From the NCBI GenBank assembly GCA_031551965.1, contig JAVBMW010000002.1, positions 1 through 64,000 on the forward strand: DNA of 64,000 nt. Direction: 5' to 3'. Made by a program: the position numbers and the translations under genes. Below, piece after piece: positions 35,381 through 44,852 of the stretch; the stretch's first letter is position 1; each line of letters begins with the position of its first letter. The DNA comes from CALVGQ01 sp031551965. GTDB taxonomy: Bacteria; Bacillota_I; Bacilli_A; Erysipelotrichales; Erysipelotrichaceae. The notes under the pieces were generated by a model. It had not been told where the DNA came from. It made no database searches and saw only the letters and a program-made list of their open reading frames with translations.

Positions 35381-35410
35381 AAGACACTTAACTTTTCAGC
35401 TAAGTGCTAG
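35381..35410. terminator. Terminator between LysR and GNAT genes
   Basis: CACTTA (35385-35390) pairs with TAAGTG (35401-35406). The T-run is better on the minus strand (TCTTTTAT), so it chiefly serves the GNAT/SDR operon but could act both ways. Confidence 0.55.
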
Positions 35411-35467
35411 TTTCAAGTAAAATACAAAAGTAAGTAAATTGAGCTTGATACCTTTTGAATTATTATT

Positions 35468-35956
35468 TTAAGCTCTTTTTTCAATTTTGTAATATTTAAA
35501 TGTTGAGTCTTCATGTGTATATTGAAAACCAAGTTTATCGAGTATATGTTGACTTCGGTTATTCCTTAGAACTGAGTCTGCATAAATTGTATTCAATTTT
35601 AAATCATTGAAAGAATAATCTAACAACAATCTTATTGCTTCTGTTCCATAGCCTTTTCCTTTTGCTGAGTCATCAACCAAAGCAATTCCAAACTCTGCTT
35701 CTTTCTTTTCCCAATTTATATGCTTGAGATAAATATTTCCAATTATTTCGCTATTTAACATGATGACAAAATATAATCTTGCAGAATCATTTATTCTTGA
35801 TTGATATGCTTTTTCAATTCTATCTTTATCATATACATAGGGAGTGGAGTCCATCAAAGGATCATTAACATAATTTTTATAATATTCATGCCATAAATCA
35901 TTATTCATTGATCTCAATATAACTTTTTTACCTACCAGCGACATATTTTCGTTCAT
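35468..35956 (-). CDS. GNAT-family N-acetyltransferase
   Basis: This 162-residue protein resembles the RimJ/RimL-type GNAT acetyltransferases, with VGKKVILRSMNNDLW at the start, acetyl-CoA-binding DDSAKGKGYGTEAIRLLLDYSF in the middle and RNNRSQHILDKLGFQ near the end. It would transfer an acetyl group to an amine; the substrate is unknown. GAGGGAG lies before the ATG at 35956, which I prefer to the upstream frame start at 35971. It follows the SDR gene by 28 bp in the same direction and may share its transcript. Confidence 0.88.
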   Translation of the reverse strand: MNENMSLVGKKVILRSMNNDLWHEYYKNYVNDPLMDSTPYVYDKDRIEKAYQSRINDSARLYFVIMLNSEIIGNIYLKHINWEKKEAEFGIALVDDSAKGKGYGTEAIRLLLDYSFNDLKLNTIYADSVLRNNRSQHILDKLGFQYTHEDSTFKYYKIEKRA

Positions 35957-35984
35957 TGTATTCTCCCTCATTAGCTTTTTTGTA

Positions 35985-36779
35985 TCATTTATCGAAAATA
36001 ATGTTCTTATTCTTTAACCAATCTGGAAAATCTTTTCCAATGATTTTCTCATTTGTGATCCCCTTTGAGCTTGAAGAAGCTAAAAACAAAATTACATCAT
36101 TCATAACATTCGGTTGCAGTATCTCCATATTGTTTTTTTGAAAGAATTCTTTTACTCCCGTTCCTGCCATACCTGTATCAGTAAAACCTCCTGGGCAAAT
36201 CACATTTACCATGATTCCTAAATCCCGGAGTTCTTCTGCCATTATTGCAGTCATTGCTTCGGCACCTGCTTTAGAAGGTCCATAAGGCAACTGACCTTTT
36301 CTAGTCATTGTACCTGTACTAGTTGATACATAGACAAGGCTTCCTTGTCCCTTTTCTACCATCAGAGGTACAAACTTACTAGAAACCATAAAATATCCAA
36401 TAAGGTTTGTTTCAATCACTGCTTTTACCGAAGATATAGGAATATCGAAAAAGTGATGATCCGCTGCTAAATTTTCCATACCTGGCGCATTGCTGCCAAT
36501 TCCCGCGTTATTGACCAACATATCCAGATGATCAAAATACTCTTCAAACCATTCTGCAGCTTTAGCTACAGATTCTTCATCACAAACATCAAGTGGAACT
36601 GTATAAACATCATATCCTTTTGCAGATAACTGCTCGTATGCATTATCTAGTTTTGAACCTTCTCTAGCTCCGATAATTACCGTTGCACCATGAGACAATA
36701 ATTCTTTTGCCATTTCATACCCCATACCGCTGGAAGCACCAGTAATGAGTGCAGTATATCCTTTTAAATCTATGCTCAT
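35985..36779 (-). CDS. SDR-family oxidoreductase
   Basis: This 264-residue short-chain dehydrogenase/reductase has nucleotide-binding TGASSGMG (residues 13-20), NNAG (90-93), and the catalytic Ser near 152-154, Tyr166 and Lys170 (YGPSK). These features fit an NADP(H)-dependent classical SDR. The region before the C-terminus (KNNMEILQPNVM) is not diagnostic of a substrate. AAGGGAG precedes the ATG. It lies upstream of the GNAT gene. Confidence 0.9.
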   Translation of the reverse strand: MSIDLKGYTALITGASSGMGYEMAKELLSHGATVIIGAREGSKLDNAYEQLSAKGYDVYTVPLDVCDEESVAKAAEWFEEYFDHLDMLVNNAGIGSNAPGMENLAADHHFFDIPISSVKAVIETNLIGYFMVSSKFVPLMVEKGQGSLVYVSTSTGTMTRKGQLPYGPSKAGAEAMTAIMAEELRDLGIMVNVICPGGFTDTGMAGTGVKEFFQKNNMEILQPNVMNDVILFLASSSSKGITNEKIIGKDFPDWLKNKNIIFDK

Positions 36780-36945
36780 TTAAAATTCTCCCTTCGCAAA
36801 ATCCACATTATCTTAGAATGTTATTTATCTATTTGAATGCTTACTTACAACTTCTACACATAAATAGTTGTTTCAAACAAATAATCAATAACGAAGTGAG
36901 TCATAACTAAGGACCCACTTTCATTTTTGTAGACAAGTGAATTTA

Positions 36946-37494
36946 CTAAACTTTTACTTCTACACTATCTCTTTCAAATCCCTTAGCTTCAAAAAATGGT
37001 TCTTTAGTGAAATTAAATAAATTCGCTACAATATTTGAAGGGAATTTTTCGATTTCAGTATTTAATTTATAAATTGAATCATTATAAAATTGTCTTGCAT
37101 AGACTATTTTTTGTTCGATACTGGACAAATCTTTTTGCAAACTCAAAAAATTAGTGTTCGCTTTCAATTCTGGATAACTTTCTGTTAAGGCAAAAATTCT
37201 TGCAAGTGCTCCTGAAAGATTATTATCTTCACCAAGGGCTTCAACTGTATTACTGCTTGCAGAAATATAATTGTTCCTTGCTTTTACAATCTGTTCTAAT
37301 GTTGATTCTTCATATTTAGCATATCCCTTTACGACTTCAACTAAGTTAGGAACTAAATCAAATCTTCGTTTTAATTCAATGTCGATCTGGCTTTTCTGAT
37401 TCATTGCTTTGTTTCTTAATGTTATTAATTTATTATAAATTTTAAGAAAATACAAGAAAGTTAAAACTACTATTCCGATTATTATATAGATCAT
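36946..37494 (-). CDS. lemA: LemA-family protein
   Basis: This 182-residue protein has one N-terminal membrane helix (IYIIIGIVVLTFLYFLKIYN) and the LemA four-helix domain (RRFDLVPNLVEVVKGYAKYEESTLEQIVKARN, FALTESYPELKANTNFLSLQ). LemA proteins are inner-membrane proteins with an outward N-terminus and poorly known function; they often accompany TPM/DUF2207 membrane proteins, as here. A member of each is found on either side of the ATP-grasp pair. Confidence 0.9.
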   Translation of the reverse strand: MIYIIIGIVVLTFLYFLKIYNKLITLRNKAMNQKSQIDIELKRRFDLVPNLVEVVKGYAKYEESTLEQIVKARNNYISASSNTVEALGEDNNLSGALARIFALTESYPELKANTNFLSLQKDLSSIEQKIVYARQFYNDSIYKLNTEIEKFPSNIVANLFNFTKEPFFEAKGFERDSVEVKV

Positions 37495-37621
37495 AAATTA
37501 TCATCTCCTACGATTATAATATCACAAATCTTGGTGCTTTTTCAAAAGCAAATTGAGTAGGCTTGGTTAATTGAATTAATTAAGAAAACATTATATAATT
37601 ATTTTCAACAGGTGAACAATT

Positions 37622-38836
37622 ATGAAACTACTATCCATACCCAAAAATAAATATGATGACTACAGACTTGATGTTATTTTCAATTGTTATAAATGGGATC
37701 CACAGTTTTTAAATAATAATACAATTGCAAGACATGTATTAGTGATTACCCAAAAAGAACATAAAGAATTAGAAAAACTCGTTGAACAACTTGACAATGA
37801 AACTGTTTGTGCAGAACAGTTTTTAAATAATAATCTAAAGTATGCAAAACCTTTAGCTTTGCCTAAAAAACTTCGCAGTTCATTAAAGAAAATGAAAAAT
37901 TATCAGCCTAATCAACACGTAAGACTAATGCGTTATGACTTCCATCCTACAATTGAAGAAAGTTGGGCAGTCAGTGAAGTGAATAGTGATGTTCCAGGCG
38001 GTTTTGCTGAAGCTTCGCTTATGACAAAAGCCGCAAGCGAATTATTTAAAAATGACAATTATGACTATATAAATTTTGGCGATAACATCACAAATGCCAT
38101 CACTAAAAAAGTAAAACCAAATGGAACTATCATGCTTGTTCATTGTACTTCGTATAGTGATGATAGACAAGTCATGCAATTTTTAGGGGATGAGTTAAAG
38201 CAACGAGGATTTCAAATCATTTATGCTGCTGCCGATCATTTACGCTTTGAAAATAAAGAAGCGATCAGTATTCTTGATGGAAATACAGGAAAAATAGATG
38301 CGATTTTTCGGTTTACTCCACTTGAATGGCTCATTGATATTAAACCTAAATGTTGGCAAGGATATTTTGATACGTCAACTTTATCTTGTAATCACCCTAT
38401 CGCAATTTTTGCACAAACAAAGCGATTCCCACTGATTTGGGAAGCTTTAGAAAACAAGGGGATTCAATTTTCAACTTGGCGAGAACTTCTTCCAGAAACA
38501 ATTGAAGTAAAAGATGCGAAAAAAAGAGAAGGTTTTATATATAAACCTGCTTGCGGAAGAGTTGGTGAAGACATCACTATCAAGGAAGCTTGTCGAGATG
38601 ATGAATATGAAAAGATAATGAAGGATGTAAAAAAGCACCCCAAAAATTATGTTGCACAAAAAAGATTCAACAGTAGAGCCTTAATAAGTGATGAAAAAGA
38701 AAGCTTTCATGTATGCCTTGGAGTCTATACTGTGGAAGGTAAAGCCGCCGGCTATTATGCTAGAATTAGTAAAACTCCTCGGATTGATTCAACTGCTGCA
38801 GATATTCCAGTATTGATAGAGAGGGAACAACTATGA
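37622..38836 (+). CDS. Glutathionylspermidine-synthase-like ATP-grasp ligase
   Basis: This 404-residue protein matches the GSP-synthase C-terminal (preATP-grasp plus ATP-grasp) family. It has RYDFHPTIEESWAVSEVNSDVPGGFAE, where family members bind substrate with R, E and N. GFIYKPACGRVGEDI carries the phosphate-loop and ATP-binding Lys, and YVAQKRF follows. Such enzymes form amide bonds between a carboxylate and an amine; relatives outside true glutathionylspermidine synthase have unknown peptide or amine substrates. It overlaps its downstream partner by ATGA. Confidence 0.8.
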   Translation: MKLLSIPKNKYDDYRLDVIFNCYKWDPQFLNNNTIARHVLVITQKEHKELEKLVEQLDNETVCAEQFLNNNLKYAKPLALPKKLRSSLKKMKNYQPNQHVRLMRYDFHPTIEESWAVSEVNSDVPGGFAEASLMTKAASELFKNDNYDYINFGDNITNAITKKVKPNGTIMLVHCTSYSDDRQVMQFLGDELKQRGFQIIYAAADHLRFENKEAISILDGNTGKIDAIFRFTPLEWLIDIKPKCWQGYFDTSTLSCNHPIAIFAQTKRFPLIWEALENKGIQFSTWRELLPETIEVKDAKKREGFIYKPACGRVGEDITIKEACRDDEYEKIMKDVKKHPKNYVAQKRFNSRALISDEKESFHVCLGVYTVEGKAAGYYARISKTPRIDSTAADIPVLIEREQL

Positions 38837-39483
38837 CAGGCAAAGAGGCTTTCGAAATATGGGCTCCATCGAACACAAAATGGACTGATTGGGTTAGACC
38901 CGTTTTATTTGTATCACTTAATCAACACGTGAAAGAAAAATCAATCATAAAATTTTCAGTTCCACCATTATTTTACATTGATAAGCTACAAGAAAACATC
39001 GCAATATTTGTAGATCTTCCAGAACATACAGGGATTGAAGAAGGTGTTGCACTTGCACACCTTGGTTTTAGACCTATTCCTTTGTACAATGGTACAATTG
39101 GGCAAAAAAACGCAATGAGTCTTGTCGACAATCAATCGATTGAAGAGGCTTTATTATGGGGAGCGTCTGAACTAAAAAAGCTCGCTATTTCTGCCAATGC
39201 CTCTCCAGTTTTTTTACTTGATAGTAATCGCACCCATCGATTCAAAATGAATGTTTCCATTTTTGATAATAGCTGGGATTTATATAGTCAAGATACTCCC
39301 TCAGCCGAGTATTTTTTAAATAATGGAATCAATAAAATAATTATACATGGAGTAAAAGTACAAAAAGATTTATCAAAAATACTTATTAAATTTCAAAAAA
39401 AAGGCATTTCCATTTTTTATACTAACGGATATGAGGAACCAAAAAAAATTACAATTAAAAAACCACTTTTCGAAAAGAGATAA
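38833..39483 (+). CDS. Unknown partner of the ATP-grasp ligase
   Basis: This 216-residue protein has no membrane segment or signal. I do not recognise a characterised domain; similar proteins are known only as companions of GSP-synthase-like enzymes. Visible features are a conserved-looking WAPSNTKWTDWVRPVLFV start, IFVDLPEHTGIEEGVALAHLGFRPIPLYNG in the middle, and VFLLDSNR. It is translationally coupled to the ligase (ATGA overlap), suggesting a complex or a sequential step. Confidence 0.6.
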   Translation: MTGKEAFEIWAPSNTKWTDWVRPVLFVSLNQHVKEKSIIKFSVPPLFYIDKLQENIAIFVDLPEHTGIEEGVALAHLGFRPIPLYNGTIGQKNAMSLVDNQSIEEALLWGASELKKLAISANASPVFLLDSNRTHRFKMNVSIFDNSWDLYSQDTPSAEYFLNNGINKIIIHGVKVQKDLSKILIKFQKKGISIFYTNGYEEPKKITIKKPLFEKR

Positions 39484-39507
39484 TTTCATCATTTAATCCT
39501 TCATTAG

Positions 39508-39543
39508 AAAAGGTATTGCCAATTGACAATACCCCTTTTTTCG
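39508..39543. terminator. Terminator between convergent ligase and DUF2207 genes
   Basis: GGTATTG (39512-39518) and CAATACC (39527-39533) form a perfect stem followed by CCTTTTTT; the minus-strand side is also T-rich. Confidence 0.8.
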
Positions 39544-39571
39544 TTTGCAGTTTGTAGTTATTTAGAAGGAT

Positions 39572-41668
39572 TTAGTGACCTCCGCCACCGCCTCCGCCGC
39601 CTCTACCTCCACCACCATATCCACCGTGACCACCACTTCTTGCATTAAATGAGGCAGCACGTGTTGCGGTACTAAATGAACGGTTTCTCACGTAGAAACT
39701 TCTTGAGTGATAATATTGATTACGCAGAACTGGACTAGATTCCATGTCTGGACATCTGACCTTAAGTGCTTTAATTACTTTCTCTGAAATTCCAAAGGCT
39801 GTTGCATAAACTAAATATTGTTCCCACATGAACAATTCAACAACTGTGCGTTCATTCATCAAAGTCTCACTATCTAAAAAATTATATAAGCCTCTCCATT
39901 TTGCATATTCATCTTCACCAAATTGAGTTAGCAAAACATATTTTTTAGATTGTTGATCCATATAAACTGCATAGATCAAACATGCAATCCCTAAAATAAA
40001 GAATGCACCAAACGCTAGATCCAATCGAGTTTTATAAGCGATCAAATTTACTACCACGATAAGGAAAATCCCCAAAATACCCAATGCGATTGACTTATTT
40101 CTTAATTCTTTTTGTGGTTTTTTGTAATCGGCTGTTTGGAAATAACTTTGACTAATACCAATTGTAGTCATCGCAGATTTTATATTTTTAACAAATGAAT
40201 TTGTATATTCATAATCATTCGAAATTTTATCTTGAAATGAATTTAGAGATATTTCTATTCCTTTTGAATGTCTAAGAATAAGGTTAAAATAGTATTCTTC
40301 TGTTAAAGTCAAAAGTTTTAAATTTGAGATTGTTTCATCAGTTTGAATTCTACCATCATTTAAAGTTGGATCAACATTTTCTCTTGGCTGTAATCTTGAT
40401 CGATCCTTAACAACAATTTTAACGTTATTTTGATTCCAATCTTTACTTGCATTGATCTGTTCTAATTCAATGTATCCTTTAGAAGCTAAACTAAGCATGA
40501 TCGCTGAATATCCATCATCAATACTACTAGTAGATTTACTTTTACAAAAAACTAATTCAGATGAAAAATTAGGATCCAACTCACTTGGAATATCTCTAAA
40601 ATAATCCATTTCCATAGTTGGTTCATAAAAATTGTATTTCTTTTTTATTCTTTTATTCAAATTCAAAGTATTTTTTATGATTAAGAATGTTGCGATCAAG
40701 GATATTCCCAAGGTAACTAATTTAATAACATTCCATTTCCCAGGGAGTGCGTCATATTTTATCTGTTCTTGCCTGATTTCATCTAACACATCATAATAAT
40801 AGTAATCATTCACAGATGCGAATTGAGAAAAACTATGTTTATCTTCTCCAAAAGACACTAGTGTAAATTCAATATATTCATTATACGATTTGAATTTAAG
40901 TTGTTCTTCAGTTAAATCAATCAAAAAAGTATGATAACCAGGATTTATACTATTAGATTCTGTAAAAGGAAAATTATTTGAGTTGGTACCAAAAGTATGG
41001 GCGTCATAATTTCCAGTTTCCGGCATCTTCTCACTTGGAATCAAAATTTGTCCTTTAAAAGATTTTAAATATTTCGCTGAATCTCCAGAATACATTGATA
41101 GATATAGTTCAGAAGAATCATTGTATCGTAAATTAGCATTGATCATCTCATATTCAATTTCAAATACTACATTTTCTCTATATAAACCATCCACATAAAA
41201 TAAAACACATTCATATTGTCTCCAATACTCAGAATAAGGTCCTTCACTGTGATACCATTTTCCTGGTCCATAAGTTGTATTCGACTTCACATAATCCCAA
41301 TCATCCCAATACAGTCTTGGACTTTCTTCATAAACAAGTTCTGAGCCATCTTCAAAAATTTGCTTAACTGAGTTTACTTTATAACTAACCTTCACCCCAT
41401 CCACATATTGTTCAGGAAGATCTCTCCACAATTCCCAAAAAAGATTATCTTCAGAAGCAGCATGAACATCAAAAGTTAATCGTTCTACAATAAGTACTTT
41501 ACCCTGACTATTTTCTTCATCAACTACTTCTGCTTTATATTCAACATCAGTAATTCTAACGTAATCATTATTGCTACTTGTTCCACTTAAGTATCGAACA
41601 ATATTAGGGCCTAATAAAGCAAATACTACAATGAGACCAATCAAAATGATTTTTTTGTTATTTTTCAT
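39572..41668 (-). CDS. DUF2207-domain membrane protein
   Basis: This 698-residue protein has an N-terminal helix (IILIGLIVVFALLG) and a long outside DUF2207 domain (about residues 30-300). A membrane segment near 315-330, a cytoplasmic part, two more membrane helices (ALGILGIFLIVVVNLIAY, GAFFILGIACLIYAVYM) and a glycine/histidine-rich tail (GGHGGYGGGGRGGGGGGGGH) follow. This is the usual layout of DUF2207 proteins, whose function is unknown. Neighbouring LemA and ATP-grasp genes suggest an envelope-linked process. Confidence 0.85.
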   Translation of the reverse strand: MKNNKKIILIGLIVVFALLGPNIVRYLSGTSSNNDYVRITDVEYKAEVVDEENSQGKVLIVERLTFDVHAASEDNLFWELWRDLPEQYVDGVKVSYKVNSVKQIFEDGSELVYEESPRLYWDDWDYVKSNTTYGPGKWYHSEGPYSEYWRQYECVLFYVDGLYRENVVFEIEYEMINANLRYNDSSELYLSMYSGDSAKYLKSFKGQILIPSEKMPETGNYDAHTFGTNSNNFPFTESNSINPGYHTFLIDLTEEQLKFKSYNEYIEFTLVSFGEDKHSFSQFASVNDYYYYDVLDEIRQEQIKYDALPGKWNVIKLVTLGISLIATFLIIKNTLNLNKRIKKKYNFYEPTMEMDYFRDIPSELDPNFSSELVFCKSKSTSSIDDGYSAIMLSLASKGYIELEQINASKDWNQNNVKIVVKDRSRLQPRENVDPTLNDGRIQTDETISNLKLLTLTEEYYFNLILRHSKGIEISLNSFQDKISNDYEYTNSFVKNIKSAMTTIGISQSYFQTADYKKPQKELRNKSIALGILGIFLIVVVNLIAYKTRLDLAFGAFFILGIACLIYAVYMDQQSKKYVLLTQFGEDEYAKWRGLYNFLDSETLMNERTVVELFMWEQYLVYATAFGISEKVIKALKVRCPDMESSPVLRNQYYHSRSFYVRNRSFSTATRAASFNARSGGHGGYGGGGRGGGGGGGGH

Positions 41669-41902
41669 ATTTATGTACCCCTATTTAATATAAAAAGTAT
41701 ACACTATTTGCTTAATTATTTATAGGATTTGAATATAATTTTTCATACTTGTCCTTTTTAATTACTTACGTTTCAATTTTGTTATATCTTGCAAATGATC
41801 GCTTAATCTATTATTTTTTTATTAATCCCTAACAAGATCAGCTAACTTCTTTTTCAGAACAATAGATGTCATTTCTTTTTCTCTTCACCACTTTCTTACA
41901 GT
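41669..41902. other. Intergenic, nothing recognised
   Basis: Promoter region of the DUF2207 gene and AT-rich spacer. No reading frame with a ribosome site. Confidence 0.35.
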
Positions 41903-41944
41903 ATCGTTCGCTCCGTTCGCTTTATCGTTCGCTCCGTTCGCTTT
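41903..41944. repeat. 21-bp tandem repeat, two copies
   Basis: Two exact back-to-back copies of a 21-bp unit beginning ATCGTTCGCTCCGTTCGC, each containing the shorter repeats GTTCGCT. It lies just beyond the stop of the AlbA-domain gene and marks the start of the accessory region. Confidence 0.9.
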
Positions 41945-41960
41945 ATTGCTCATTTTTACC

Positions 41961-43322
41961 CTACTTCTTGAAAAGGATGTAAAATTTTCCTTGCTTTACA
42001 ATCTTTTCTTTTTGTAACAAAGACTTAATAATTTCTGTAGCTCGAGTTTTCTGAATAAAAAGAACATTCTCAACGATTTTTCTATTAAACTTATCAATTG
42101 AATTATTTTTCAAATATTTTAAGAGCGTTTTTTCTTGTTCAGTTAATTCTATTTCGTTGAAAGAAGGAACGTTTATTTCATTTCCTAATGCACTCATAAG
42201 AGTAATTGAAAATGAATTATATTGTGTAAAGAATTTTGGCGGATTTTCTTTATACATTCTTAAAATATTTTTGAGTCCTGACCCTTCACGTTCCATTAAT
42301 TTACACTTCTCAAATACATCCGCAATAATTGGATTTCTTCTAGCTGATCCAACATGATATGGATCAACATTTTCTAATAAAATACCATTCACCATTCCTC
42401 CTGGGTTATAGACTTCTAAACGATCATCAAAAATATCAATATGTACTTCTGATCCAATGATTGTATACTCACGATGGATAAGAGCATTAACAAGAATTTC
42501 ATGAATAACAGAACTAATATAGGCTTCAGTTTCTATTCTTGAATTAGTTCCCTTATGCCACGCAACGCGATTATGTAAATTAACAAATTTTTCAGATTCT
42601 TCTAAAAGATACAAAATGTTACCATTAAACTCTTTTGAATCAAAAGCTTCATTTCTACTAGTAGTCTTATCTAAGCCATTCCATCTAGTTGCAAACACTC
42701 TTGATTGCAATAAGTTACATTCATCCGACAACAATACCCCTGCATTAGTTAGGTAACCATCTTGAGTTACTAAACCGAATGAAACTAACATTTCTTCAGT
42801 TAATTGTTTGCTAACACGACTCAATAATGTTTTCTTTAAAAATAGAAATGTATGATTTTCAATTCTTTCATTTGTAACTAAACTATCAAATGACATATTT
42901 AGTCCTTTTAAAACTAGACTATGCAAAATATGGTTTGGTGCTGGAATTGATTCTTCTCCCATTCTGATATAGGCAATCTTTGTTCCTGAATCAACAAAGT
43001 AATAAGGTGTATTTTTTCCTGGATCAACTTTAATTATCAATAGATTATTATTTTCAGTGTTGAGAGCTTCAATATGAATTGTAGGAATCGGATCTATTTT
43101 GGCAACAATTATTTCACTAACTTTTTCAGATAATCCTTGTATATCTTCAACATTTTGAAACTCATGTGAGTCAGTTATTCCAACATAGATTGTTCCACCT
43201 AATACGCTATTCGAAAAAGCACTAATTGTTTTCAACCAACTTTTTGGTTTATTTAAATCTAAAGTGCTTTTGAACTCATGCAATGTTCCCTCACTAATAA
43301 TCGTTTGTATAAATTGATTCAT
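41961..43322 (-). CDS. AlbA/Schlafen-type ATP-binding protein with HTH
   Basis: This 453-residue protein starts with an AlbA_2 (Schlafen-like) domain (EFKSTL...FSNSVLGGTIYVGITD), then a GHKL-type ATP-binding region (ILVNALIHREYTIIG, FDDRLEVYNPGGMV, REGSGLKNILRMY). It ends in a winged helix (LTEQEKTLLKYLKNNS...TRATEIIKSLLQKEKI). Such proteins are called putative ATP-dependent transcriptional regulators and are common on mobile DNA. GTAGGTG precedes the ATG at 43322; the frame itself opens at a GTG at 43331. Confidence 0.85.
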   Translation of the reverse strand: MNQFIQTIISEGTLHEFKSTLDLNKPKSWLKTISAFSNSVLGGTIYVGITDSHEFQNVEDIQGLSEKVSEIIVAKIDPIPTIHIEALNTENNNLLIIKVDPGKNTPYYFVDSGTKIAYIRMGEESIPAPNHILHSLVLKGLNMSFDSLVTNERIENHTFLFLKKTLLSRVSKQLTEEMLVSFGLVTQDGYLTNAGVLLSDECNLLQSRVFATRWNGLDKTTSRNEAFDSKEFNGNILYLLEESEKFVNLHNRVAWHKGTNSRIETEAYISSVIHEILVNALIHREYTIIGSEVHIDIFDDRLEVYNPGGMVNGILLENVDPYHVGSARRNPIIADVFEKCKLMEREGSGLKNILRMYKENPPKFFTQYNSFSITLMSALGNEINVPSFNEIELTEQEKTLLKYLKNNSIDKFNRKIVENVLFIQKTRATEIIKSLLQKEKIVKQGKFYILFKK

Positions 43323-43448
43323 TTCGTACACCTACTCTCTTTCATTTAAATATTTCTCTAAGAAAATACCTAAAATTCAAACATATATGATGCTGCTTTA
43401 AACTTTTGGCTATTTTAATTCATTTGAGTTAAATATCGCATCTGCAAC

Positions 43449-44708
43449 TTATGCTAAATACTGTTTTGGTATTTCTTGCCAGTTGATATACTTCAAAATT
43501 TTTTCTTCATCCTCTAAATAAAGATTCATGAAATCTAAAATTTCTTCTTTTGGAAAATAAGATTCACAATACCTTGGAAATACTCCTTCTGGGACAATTC
43601 CAATCTTATCAATTCCTAAAAATCTATCCGCCATTGCTCTTCCTTCACTAATTGTTACAGGAACTCCTGATCTATATAACGCAAGATAAAATTTTGCAGC
43701 TTCAACAGCTCGTCCCCATGATTTACCACGAACATGTAAGTAATATCCATCTTCATCATGCATTACAAATAAATCAATATGGGTAGAGTTACCTCCTCTA
43801 CACACTTCCCATGGATGACCTCCATGTCTTTCACGGTTATTGTACCACTCATCAAATTCTTCTGCGTTATCTGCGTCTAGATCCATTAATCCTTCATCTC
43901 TACCATCTGCATGTTTTCGGTATTGTTCCTTATATGACAATTCACAACCTTCATAATGATTGGCAGCATATCCTAATGCACAACACTTGAATAATTGACC
44001 TGATGTCATTTGCTTAACTCTCTCTTTAGGCTTATTTAAACTTTTTATATCATCCATAAGATTTATGAACTCATCTCTATCTTGTTGATTAAAATCTTCA
44101 AAATAATACTCTTTTTCCTCGGGATACTCTTTCCAGTAGTCACTACGTAGAATAGTGCCAGTTCTGTTTCGCCAAGGAAGATGCTCACTAATATATGAGT
44201 TGTACGTGTCATTTTTCATTTGATCTACACATACTTCACATTCATTTATCAACCATTGAATAAAAGGATACAAATACTCGCCTAAATAATTATTATCAGA
44301 ACATCTAGGATCTATTTCAAGTACTAACCTATTTCTTAAAAACACTGCTTTATACCCATTGTGTTCTACTGTTACTAAATGATACCATGAAACTTCTTCT
44401 GGATACTCTTGTCTCCAAAGATTTTCAAACTCTTCATAATTATCTACATCACCAAAATCTTTAAGTTCCTCAAAATCGCCATAATCTTCAATAGGCCCTC
44501 TTTGAGCGCATAACCATAGTTCTCTTCGCTCATCCTCTCCACATCGCTTAATCTTATGTATGCTTTCAAATAATTCATTGATTAGCTTTATAGCTCCAGC
44601 ATCAGTAATTGCAGCGTTGTGGTGATCTAATTGATGAATATAAAGATTCACTGAAGGCGCAGACAATGTGCTATTTTTCTCATGTATTCTTTTGATTGTA
44701 TTTCCCAT
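43449..44708 (-). CDS. Unknown 419-residue accessory protein
   Basis: I do not recognise the family. The protein is acidic and soluble, without signal or membrane segments. Segments that may be structural or catalytic are IHQLDHHNAAITDAGA, CSDNNYLGEYLYPFI, RHGGHPWEVCRGGNSTHIDLFV, and VRGKSWGRAVEAAKFYLAL. The His, Cys and Arg cluster in the third could be an active site. A frame opens at a TTG at 44729; the ATG at 44708 preceded by GGTGAAAA is preferred. It lies 144 bp downstream of the AbiEi-like gene in the same direction, in DNA rich in defence-type genes. Confidence 0.55.
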   Translation of the reverse strand: MGNTIKRIHEKNSTLSAPSVNLYIHQLDHHNAAITDAGAIKLINELFESIHKIKRCGEDERRELWLCAQRGPIEDYGDFEELKDFGDVDNYEEFENLWRQEYPEEVSWYHLVTVEHNGYKAVFLRNRLVLEIDPRCSDNNYLGEYLYPFIQWLINECEVCVDQMKNDTYNSYISEHLPWRNRTGTILRSDYWKEYPEEKEYYFEDFNQQDRDEFINLMDDIKSLNKPKERVKQMTSGQLFKCCALGYAANHYEGCELSYKEQYRKHADGRDEGLMDLDADNAEEFDEWYNNRERHGGHPWEVCRGGNSTHIDLFVMHDEDGYYLHVRGKSWGRAVEAAKFYLALYRSGVPVTISEGRAMADRFLGIDKIGIVPEGVFPRYCESYFPKEEILDFMNLYLEDEEKILKYINWQEIPKQYLA

Positions 44709-44852
44709 ATAATTTTCACCATCCTTCAATCGTTTAATTTTTAAATATGAGATTTCAAAATGTTTTTGTATTTATTTTAAAGTCCAATGCATATCTGTAG
44801 CTTTCCATGTCATATCGGAATTCTAATCATGCTCTAACTGATTCAGCAATTC

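Noticed and set aside
36780..36945. Strong terminator after the LemA gene
   Set aside because: A stem can be drawn (GAAAGTGGGTC with GACTCACTTC) but it has mismatches and no good T-run, so I do not list it.
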